A stretch of 64,000 bases of DNA from Takakia lepidozioides. Taxonomy: Eukaryota > Streptophyta > Takakiopsida > Takakiales > Takakiaceae. Position numbers and translations under genes: made by a program. This document shows positions 55,141-64,000 of this stretch, piece by piece (position 1 is the first letter of the stretch; every line of letters starts with the position of its first letter). Below the pieces are notes generated by a model. The model made no database searches and was not told where the DNA came from. It was given only the letters and a program-made list of their open reading frames with translations. The stretch spans positions 248,001 to 312,000 of the forward strand of contig CM060733.1 of assembly GCA_030704615.1 (NCBI GenBank), written 5' to 3'.

Positions 55141-57975
55141 ATGGCGGGCGTGCTGCGTCGTCTCTTCAAGGGGCCCAATAGTCTGACGCGTCAGGAACCG
55201 CAGTTGGTGTTTGAGGCGGATTGGTCTGCAATCTCACCTGCTGGATTGGGCCTTTTGTTCAAAGAGTTGCTGGCAGATCTGATCGGGGCTCCTCACCTGC
55301 CAGAGGTGGTGCGGGAGCGTCTGCCGTACAGACAGGCTTGGCAGCGCGCGGATGTTTCTGATATTTACTTTCAGAAGCACCTACTGGGTCCTGTAGAGAC
55401 TGGGTTTTTGGTTCGCGGTGTGATCTATGATATGCCAGCGCTCATTCAGTTGCAGGGAAAAGGCAATTCTTCAGCTTCTTCTGGTAACGGCTCGGGGTTG
55501 GGTGATAAGGGGAAGGAAAAGTCAGAAAGTGTGGAAAATCTAGACGTCACGCGTCGAGATTGGTCCACCCTCCTAGACCTTGACACCAGTGCAGCGGCGA
55601 AGGCAGAGACAGGGGCTGTAGAGAGCGTGAGTGCGGATCAGGTTTTAGAGTCTCTTGGTTTGAAGGCAATTCCAGGCCTCCGGGAGCGTGTAGGTGCACT
55701 TACGCAAAAGAAAGAAACACGACAATCAAAATTAGAACAAAAGCAAGCCTTGGAAGAGATTATGGGAACAGGTGAGCTCCTCATTAGTGCTCTAGTGTAT
55801 TTCGCGTCATTCTTCGAGTGATTGTTTGCAATCAGGATTCTTGGGGTAGCGCAGATGAATGACATGACCCGAAATTTTGACTGTAACTAATTTTGTGTAT
55901 CAAAGTTATATGTTCTTGCACTAATTTCCTTGAGTTCAACGCCTAAGGTCAAAAACTGAATGCTTGAAGAGTCCATTTTGAAAATCGTTCATGTGCCAGT
56001 TGGTCTTTTTTCCATGGGGAAATTGCAGTGTAGTAGCTTTTGACAAAATCGATCGCCGCAGGGGATAGCATTCGGGCCAAGTACGCAAATAAAGTTAGAC
56101 AGAAGAAGATGGTGGCAGAGGCTAGGCGAGAACAAGCTAAGCTTGGAATTATACCCACTGCAGCCCCTAAGTCAAGTGCACCTGGCAGAGGTTGGTGTGC
56201 CATGCCTGGTGCACCAGCTCTTGTTCGCTATATGCAGGTAATCTTCCTACCTTACTGTCTTCTCTCTTGTCCTTTCTTGTCATCTGGTCTGAACACTAAA
56301 AAGGAGAACCCAATGTCTGCATATTCTCTCTCATGAAGGAAATAAATGGTAGAATTGCGGAGACTTCCAGTATGTATTTTTACTCACCTGTGGAGTGTAA
56401 TGCTAGAACCAATTACCAGTTGGGAGATAACTCTATATATGGTGTGCTGTTCCTATTACATTTTTTTTAATAGGCTGGAGTTTTTCATTCTAGTTTTGTC
56501 ATTATTGATGCAGGAACGGGGTTTGGTCCAAGCTCTTTTAGCACGTGGGGAAAAAGAAGATGTTGCATCTCTTTTGGACCAGCTTGGTAATTTCCAGTTT
56601 CAGCAGGTCAACTATGTGAGGAAAGACGCAGATGATGCACTAAATGGTGAAGCTTTAAGGTCAGTACTTGGGCATGGAAACTACAGATTCAGTTCCTATT
56701 GTACTAACATTCTCGACTCTCTCTCTTTTCCACACTCTCCCTTCTATGGCAAACAATGTCTTAGGAGTACTTTCTTTTGGATTTTTTACTTTTAAATTAC
56801 TCAAAATAACACTAGCATTTGTGGTGGAGACCTTGGCACCCTGAAAGATCTAAGCGACACATGCTACTAGCTTGGCAACATCAGAGAAATCTGGAGATGT
56901 AGTGCCACCTACTTCACAGTGTCAGCTAAATGGAATAACCAAAATGCTAATTGGAGAATGGGTGAGGTGCAGCAATGATTTGCTACAGAGAATTTGCGCT
57001 AGTTGGGGACTTCCTTCAAAGCAGATCATGGTGGTGCGTGTCAGACGGCCCTAAGCACCTTTGGCTGCCATAGCTTGATACTTCTCTCATGGCGTTCATC
57101 CAAATGTTGTGCATATCAGCAGGTGATCCCCTGTAGCTGGGTTATTAGGTAGGTAGGTCTCCTCATTTCATTATGATTGTGTATTTGTGCATGTTTGTTG
57201 CTCATGACTACTAAGCTATTGCTTAGTAGTCAAATGTGCACATTTACTGAGATTGCATACCTTTTGGGCACCAAAGGCCATTTTACAGAATAAGAGGTGC
57301 TTACATTGAAAACAGCCTCTGCACATTGGGTCCACAAGGATGATCCTGTACATCACACAAGGCTTTAAATGAATATGATGACTGTGGTCTAGACTGTATT
57401 CCTTCCCGAAAGGCCACCATTTTCCTTCTCAATTGTGGGGATGTTTGGCATCAGGTTATTGGAGAAGGTTCACAGAGTGAGGCGGCATTAGCAGCTGTGG
57501 GTGAGTCGGGCTTTTATGTCTGCCGAGTTCAAAGTAAACCATCCAAGGTATGTCCCAGTCACAAACAGGCTCACACCTTGGAATACACTTGAGATGATAC
57601 AAAGCTGGGGAACAGGGTTCTGCTGAAAGCCAATCTGGCAAAAATCTTTTCTGGTATCTGATCTATGTTTATGTCTCTCCAACTCTGCAGGAAGATCAGC
57701 AAAGTGGCAACAGCAATAGCTCAGGCAAACCAAAGGTAGAGCATAATAGGCAGGGAAACGGTTTGGTTTCCTGGTTCAACAGGCTTGCAGAAGGAACTCT
57801 TCACGTCGACGAGGGTGGTAAGGTTCAGGAGTTATTTGGCAGAGGGCATGTGCATTTCTCAGTGTCAGATATGGTGGAGCTGAAGTGGGTAATCGAGGAC
57901 TTGAATGGGGTGTCTTATCGCCGAAGTGCCTTAATCAGCGGTTTTGGGGAGCTTGGCAAGGGAGCCAGGCAATAG
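55141..57975 (+). CDS. Unrecognised six-exon host gene (473-residue protein)
   Basis: Exons 55141-55771, 56062-56237, 56514-56659, 56871-56961, 57455-57547 and 57691-57975 (TAG) join in phase at good GT/AG sites. The protein starts MAGVLRRLFKGPNSLTRQEP. Its N-terminal part (about 1-105) is helix-like with ISPAGLGLLFKELLADLIG and YFQKHLLGPVETGFLVRGVI. A Ser/Gly linker follows, then a charged helix (about 180-250, coiled-coil-like: LTQKKETRQSKLEQKQALEE, then VRQKKMVAEARREQAKLG), an ERGLVQALLARGEKEDVASL helix and a C-terminal part with SGFYVCRVQSK and HVHFSVSDMVELKWVIEDL. No transit peptide or membrane helix is obvious. I do not recognise the family. Its ATG lies 118 bp after a retrotransposon fragment, so its promoter must lie in or beyond transposon-derived DNA. 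Confidence 0.7.
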
Positions 57976-60900
57976 CTCAGTTTTCTCTCTTCTCCTCATT
58001 TTCAAGAAATCACATTAATATGCAGGTCACTAGGGGCCCCAGAAACAAGGGCTTGTTGAAGGAAATGTAGATCTTGCATCTGGTGCTGTGTAGAATTTCA
58101 ACATATGTGCATAATTATATGTAGAGTCTTCAGCTTATTTAAACTAAAGTGGCAGGCACTTGATAGTGGAACTCCTGTTGTTTCATGTACACCTTTTATA
58201 CTACCCTTTCCATCATAATTTATTGCTACTCAAATTGTTAATTCTCAGAGAGCTAGGAGCATGTAGCAGCAGAAAAATGTTGCCTTACTTTATGTTTACG
58301 CCTGGCACCATTTTTTCTGGAAATCAATGTCCACCACCATCCAGCTCGCCTGCCATGTGACATGAATGGCCTCTCTCTCACTCAATGGACAACCCCACCC
58401 CGAGACTTGCACAGAATTACTGTGGACTTGGACGCACAACTTTCTCCCTTTCACTTACACAATTGTACAATGCCCCATACACAATGACCAACATGAAGAT
58501 ATAAAAGCTCTGATCTCCAGAGCTTCTGTGCAAGGATTGTGCGTGGTATAAGGCAAGATACGGCTACTGCGCAAATAGAGTCCATCAGGGCAGCTCTACG
58601 CCCATTCATGCATCAACTGTTTTGGTTGACTGCAATCTGCTGGCGGGACAATTTTTACCATGCGAGAGTGGTAAGATTCCATATACACGAGGTGGGACCT
58701 TACAATCATTGCGCATTCGCCCCCACAGTAAGGTGGATTAACCTGGTCATACTCTGAATGAGTAAACGTAGTCATTGTACATATTCCTACGCCATGATGT
58801 GTGTTCGACAGACACAAATCTCTCATCACAAGCCTTGTACTGCGCAGGATCATATCACTCCGATGCGCCGCATCGTTGCTAGTGTCTGGCACGTAGCATT
58901 TACTGGTTGCCTCCCGTTCAGTAACTGATACATACGGAGGATTGTAGCAGAGTTCCGGAAGGGTTGTCTTGCGCAGGTTGAGGTTCATCTGCACCAGTAC
59001 AAAAGGCCTGCCACTTCACTTGTGGACCTCCTAAATTGAATGAAGGTCGCGAATTCCGATCTGGGCCGACAACCCACGATTCAACAACATGCCTCAAATG
59101 GCGTTCTTGGGTCCACATGTGAAGCGCACATGTACTCTTCCGACTAAATAAGTGTCTCAACATCTTCGCAATCTTGTGAGATTTTCTCCCACTTTTTTCT
59201 GCCTCATCAAATTTGGACCACGAAGTTGTTTGGGGGAGGGAGGGAATGCCCAACTGCGTTTACAACAATCATGATCGCTCAGCAGAAAATAGAACGGCAA
59301 GTTCGGTAGATGAGCAATCATGGCTATCTGCGGTAACTTAATGGAAATCTGCAAGAGCAGATTGACCTGGCCATTTTCGACCTCTGTTTTTGCTTGTTGG
59401 ATTCTAGACAAAGGGCCAGCGAGGAATTTATCAGGCGCACCCCAAGGGGCCAACAAGCCCGGCTAAGTTAGGGCACTCCTCAGCAAAATTGTAGGTAGTA
59501 CATAAATGCAAGCCTCCAATGCCAAGCTTTTTGTGTATCAGTGCCCAACTTTTGAATGGTCAGTGATCAGGCTCCAGTGACGAGATATTTTGTGCAGCAT
59601 GTGCTGTTGGGATCTCACTTAGAATCTACCTTTCTACCCTCACAAAAACCTATATCATTGGTTGCACCCTGGAATTGTATAGTTGCGAGATGTGGATATC
59701 TCTATCTTTGCACCCAAGTTCTTGTTTACGTCTGGGATCACAGACTCACAGTGCGCCATTGGGCAACCCTTTTTTCAAATTACGAATCTAACCTCAGTTT
59801 CAATTCGATTCTCATCGGACCACCCATCCCAGACTTATGTGCAAATTACAAAACACAGGAGAAGTTTGCTGCACTCACACATGCAGAGAGGTTCGACAGA
59901 ATCAAACTTGCCTGTGTGAGCCGCTCCCCACATCACAAAACAAGCCTAAAACGGGGATGGGCCCTCTTGCTTTGGCAAAACATAAGAGGAAGGTGAGAGT
60001 AAGGGGCCTGACTCAGCACAACACACCAATAGGAGCCTTGACACGGTCCTTTGACCACATTTTCTCCCTTGACTTGAACATGTTGCAAAGTCTCTCTCTG
60101 CAAGAGAGCCAACAAAGTCCCACCTCCCCTGGGACTTGTGGTGCACCCAACCTTGTACAATAGTTCGCTCAAACACAAAGATGGGCCACACTTGCATTGC
60201 TTGACTTAACTTTTATGCACATTGTCAAGCAAAAGAGGCATCAATTGAAACCTACTTTTTAGGGAAAAATCAAAGATCAAACACTCCTCTCCCTTGCATG
60301 ATGTAAAATAACACACTGCCTGGACCCTCTTCACCAGAGCGACACCTACCTCTTCACTCCATCCCCTTATAAGCCAGCACATTCCCAAGCTCTCACAATC
60401 GAGAACATTCATCGCTGTGGGCAGGCATGCAATGACTAAGCATGTCTCCCCTGCATGAGATCGCAATGTGGGCCCCATGCAACCGCCATTTGCCCCTACT
60501 TACTTGTTGTTTGGACGTTTGGACAGCTTGCTACCTGTCAATTGTTCGTTAAGACCTCATTTTGTTTTCTTGAGCTTGGCTTGAGCTTCGGACAAGTTGC
60601 TACTGCCTACATGTCGACTTGTCGTTCGTTCATTTTTATTTCTTGCCCACATAATACTGGATCCATTTTGAAAAGATATATGTACATAGTACATACAAAC
60701 TGATGCCCAATCTCTGTCACTCCATACAGGCTTGCGTTGATCAATTGCCTTGAAAGGGTTGCCAAGGATCGGATTGCATAACTGGGCATGTGGGTGTTCG
60801 CTATTTATTCTTATTTTTAACCAAGAAAGGGACGGTGCCGCTGGGTTTTGCCATTGTAGAAACAAAAACAAAAACCCATATATAGAAAACAAGTATCATA

Positions 60901-61830
60901 CAACAAGGAAAATGATAGAACTACAACTTGCAAAGTCAGACTTTTTTGTAATAAAACGATTTTTCAAAGCAAAGATTGGACCATCAGTAACTAAGCCTGT
61001 CAAACTTGGCAAGACACAGATATCTGGTTGAAAACCCATGTACAAAACCCATGTCTTTTTATTACATTGAAGAACAAAAAAAATTTGTGTGTGAGATGAG
61101 AGCACTGAGGATGAGGAAAAAATAACCTTCCCCGTGGCCATAATCAGCCCAATATATGTACCCCAATCGTTCCAAGAAAAAATTGTAGCAAAGAAAATTG
61201 GACATCTAAGTAGCAAGGTGGCCATAGCATGGGGGAAGCAATGGGTTTAACTTACCATGGTTCACTGGACAAACAGCAAGCCATGAACTATGATCCAAGC
61301 ACTAGCCTAACTTACAAAAAACCCAGGAGCAAAAATCTAAACATAAGCAAATAGCCATTCACAGGAAACAAGTGCCAAAGGTAGGGAGGGACACAGAGTA
61401 CTGTGGTGAGTCTTGTGAGAGCGACACTGGCGACCCAAGTGGGTGATGATATGTTACCTATCATAGAAACTTGAACAGCAAAACCCATCTGCAGGACACA
61501 AGTGTGAGAGTAGGAGCGTAGGAAGGGCAGTAAGTAAGTAGGTCCAAGAGAGGCAGACAGACAGGCAGTGTGGCACGGCCACCAGAATCTGTTGCAGGAA
61601 GGTCGCAAGGTGGGGACATTCGTGTGAAGGGATGGGAGCCACGTCGGAGAGGGAGGGGGAGGGGAGGGGGGCAGCGCAAGAGGACAAGGGGGAGGCAGAC
61701 AGGCAGGCGGGCATGAAGGTGGACAGGAGGGCAGGGCAGGAGCATGAGGCGCGCAGGTCGTCAGAGGGTGCTCGCAGGAATCGTGTCTGTGGCCCGCTCC
61801 TGTCAACACTCCCCACGGGCACGCACGTGT
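57976..61830. other. 3.9-kb intergenic stretch without a recognisable gene
   Basis: The start is the 3' UTR of the upstream gene. The rest has only short open frames without motifs. From about 61.5 kb it becomes GA-rich on the plus strand (a GGGAGG run near 61650-61690), which looks like the core promoter region of the EBF gene. Confidence 0.4.
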
Positions 61831-61943
61831 AGTGCGGGGGGAGGTATCTAGTCTTGCACAGCTCTCTCTTCGCTTCCTTCACTCCAGCGCCCATCTTACA
61901 GTTCTCGCATGGTTGCGAGCATTGCGTGCGGGCCGTGTGACAG

Positions 61944-63089
61944 GTAAAGCTCGTGCCTTGCCTTTGCCGAGTTCTGCAGATGGTGGTCATCGGGGAAGGA
62001 GAGCGTTGCGTAAGGTGAGGGGAGGAGAGGGGATCTGAGTGTAGAGAATTTCAAGCAACTCCTGTTGTCGGTTTTCTTACTCTCCGTCTGTTTGATCTTT
62101 CGTATTTTTGGTGGTTCGCTCCATCTTCCTCGTCCGTCCCTCTTCTATGCAACTCTGGGTGTTTCCGCTTTGTTGCATGTCGAAATCGTGTGTAGGATGT
62201 CTGTAGTGGAAACCCGTGTACTCCTGCGAGGCAATGTGAAGCGTGGTTGATGAATAAGAAAAGTGTACGTATCCTGGCAAGCGAGGCAAGTGCTGGTGCT
62301 CTTTAGGGTTTATGTGCGATCGCTATCTGTTAGTATACGACTCGTTTCTTGTGCCAGTGTTAGATTGTTGATCGATGTGGGTTTGTGATGGGATGGAAGT
62401 TGGAACAATCCAGAATGTTGTACTAATTAGACGGTTGGTTTCTTTAGCCTCGTAGTCCTAGAGTCCGCAATCGGGCGAGGGGATGGAGGGAGAGCTGCCC
62501 GGGGGACTCTAAAGCCGAGGGGCACTCGCTCCAGTAGTTGGACCCATATACGAAAATGAAGTAGGTTCTGACCAGATTTGCTCGAGAATGCCCCCCTCTC
62601 TAGCATCATTTGGGGAGGGAGGAAGATGGAGACACATGGAACTGGATGCACTTAATGCACTGGTAGAAAGGCCAGAGCATCACAGGGTAGTAACCATCGG
62701 GTGGGAATTTTTGTGTGAAAGGTACATGGTTTTTGTGTCAGTATGGAAGGTTGCGTAGACCTTGTCAGGAGAACAATGAGTGATGCAGAAAGATGTAGAC
62801 GTACTCGCTGGGAGGTAATAGCGTAATTGAGATGTTCATAGAAACCCTACTACAATACCTGATGGGAAAGAGACAAGACAACGGTTTGGGAGCCAACGTC
62901 TGACTTCAAGTGATTACCTCTCGCTCACTCAAACACAATCCCTTGCGGTCTTGCAGGGGTGCAGCAGTCAATGCGAAAGTGAAATGACTAAGAGGCGTTT
63001 GTGCGACACCAACATACAAATTTCTGGGGCTGTTGTAGGGAATATACAAATGCAGAGGCAGGAGGAAGTCATTGGTGCTTTCTTTGCAG
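61944..63089 (+). other. Likely intron in the EBF 5' UTR
   Basis: A strong donor (GACAG|gtaaag) at 61943/61944 follows a pyrimidine-rich leader. A strong acceptor (tgctttctttgcag) ends at 63089, 74 bp before the proposed start codon. Splicing these would give a ~1.15-kb leader intron. The short spliced leader then has one tiny upstream frame, ATG at about 63126 followed by a TGA after five codons. Confidence 0.5.
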
Positions 63090-63163
63090 CTGCACATCTT
63101 TCTGCACAGGGTAAGGAGTTACAAAATGGTTACATCAGGTTGAAAGGTGGTGGCTACCAAGGC

Positions 63164-64000
63164 ATGCCTGGCGGATTTCTGGGAACAGGTCGGAAGATGA
63201 TCGAGGATTTGCCACAGGCGGCCGAGTGGGTAGGAGATGATGACTACGAATATGGGTTCAATGCAAGTGAGAGCATTTACTCGTCACCTTTCCGTCCTGC
63301 TGCCTCTGCATTTGTGGAGTCGATTGTAAGCCCCAGGAAGAGGCTGGCTCTCCTTAAGTCCCGGAAGTGTGATGCGGCAGCTGCTGCAGAGACCCCTAGG
63401 GAAGACCGGATCAACAGTCTACCTGACGAGTGTTTGTATGAGATATTTAGATGTTTGCCCAGAGCTCGGGACCGATTTGCATGTGCCTCTGTTTGCATGC
63501 GCTGGCTCATGCTGCAGAGCCACATTCATCGACACGAGCTCCATAGTGGGCAGGGCAGGTGCAAGGGGGGCTGTCCACGTGACACTGGACGCACCGATGG
63601 GTCAGGGGGCTTTGCACAAGGTGCTGAAAATGTGCAGAGAGCTTCAGAAGTAACCCCTGAAGGTGTCGAAGAAGGTTCTGAAGAATCGCATGGGTTATTG
63701 CGAGACTCAGGTAGGGGAGATGGCTGGGTTGGTTCTGGGCGTGTTGGGGGTGGTCAGCCACACAGGGATGAGGCAAGAGTTGAGCGGCAGCCCCAGTGGG
63801 CCATTGGGGATCTCTCTCGCTGCCTGGAAGGGAAGAAAGCCACAGATGTCAGACTGTTTGCAGTAGCAGTAGGAACTCTGGCTCGCGGTGGGTTGGGGAA
63901 GCTATCTATCAAAGGGGGCCCGATCGGTAATATGATCAAGGGGGTCACTGATGCTGGCCTTTCCACCATTGGGGTCTGCTGTTCTGCATTGCGACGGCTG
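63164..64000 (+). CDS. EBF: EIN3-binding F-box protein (EBF), 5' part, runs off the window
   Basis: EBF proteins are the F-box subunits of SCF ubiquitin ligases that target EIN3/EIL transcription factors, the main brake on ethylene signalling. The frame is open to the end of the window (279 residues). It starts MPGGFLGTGRKM, then VGDDDYEYGFN and SPRKRLALL, as in the N terminus of plant EBFs. The F-box follows (INSLPDECLYEIFRCLPRAR, ACASVCMRWLML, about residues 88-120), then a Gly/Glu-rich spacer. The family signature CLEGKKATDVRLFAVAVGT and GGLGKLSIKGG come next, leading into the first leucine-rich repeats. I chose the ATG at 63164 because it is the first in-frame ATG after the proposed leader acceptor and gives the family MP start; an in-frame ATG at 63050 also exists. 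The spacer after the F-box seems long and Gly-rich. Confidence 0.88.
   Translation, partial: MPGGFLGTGRKMIEDLPQAAEWVGDDDYEYGFNASESIYSSPFRPAASAFVESIVSPRKRLALLKSRKCDAAAAAETPREDRINSLPDECLYEIFRCLPRARDRFACASVCMRWLMLQSHIHRHELHSGQGRCKGGCPRDTGRTDGSGGFAQGAENVQRASEVTPEGVEEGSEESHGLLRDSGRGDGWVGSGRVGGGQPHRDEARVERQPQWAIGDLSRCLEGKKATDVRLFAVAVGTLARGGLGKLSIKGGPIGNMIKGVTDAGLSTIGVCCSALRRL

Noticed and set aside
61312-61990. Long Pro/Cys-rich minus-strand frames (up to 178 codons)
   Set aside because: Low-complexity shadow of the GA-rich EBF promoter region; no domain and poor start context.

Overview
The window is nuclear DNA of a land plant. The host genes are split by GT-AG introns and encode plant families: two chloroplast proteins (a BADC-type biotin/lipoyl-domain protein and a PAP/fibrillin protein), a mitochondrial complex III subunit, an EIN3-binding F-box protein, an importin-13/transportin-3-like protein and a plant membrane-protein family. 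Gene spacing, mostly short introns and a heavy mixed transposon load would suit a seed-free plant (bryophyte, lycophyte or fern), but nothing in the sequence fixes the species.

Left arm (1-21 kb) is gene territory. It holds the 3' end of an importin-13/transportin-3-like gene (+), a single-exon QCR10-like gene (+), a single-exon 'L34e-superfamily' membrane-protein gene (-), a BADC gene of about nine exons (-) and a four-exon plastid fibrillin gene (-). Most BADC and fibrillin exons are too short to stand out as open frames; I assembled them from splice sites, matching phases and family motifs. The gaps hold little I can name: two telo-box promoters, microsatellites, a hairpin and a possible tRNA-derived SINE.

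Middle (21-55 kb) is a transposon yard. In order it holds: (1) a ~5.5-kb element with ~400-bp terminal inverted repeats (TIRs) carrying genomic exon fragments of a type II NAD(P)H dehydrogenase; (2) a ~1.45-kb TIR element; (3) a small nested MITE; (4) a nearly intact Ty3/gypsy chromovirus (29567-36538) with LTRs differing by one base, a 5-bp target duplication, a tRNA-iMet primer site and one frameshift in pol; (5) a CACTA-type element; (6) a degenerate minisatellite; (7) a LINE whose central part is inverted; (8) an older copy of the same chromovirus. The older copy is split by a 3.5-kb TIR element that carries pentatricopeptide-repeat (PPR) gene debris blown up into about ten 137-bp tandem units. 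(9) Displaced LINE ORF1 and gag fragments follow, in reversed orientation.

Right arm (55-64 kb) returns to host genes. An unrecognised six-exon gene starts 118 bp after the gag fragment. After a 3.9-kb gap comes the 5' part of an EBF gene (ethylene signalling), which runs off the window and probably has a ~1.1-kb intron in its 5' UTR.

The host genes do not form a pathway; they are ordinary neighbours. The most unusual content is two independent captures of host gene pieces by TIR elements and the layered history of the 40-55 kb rearranged block.
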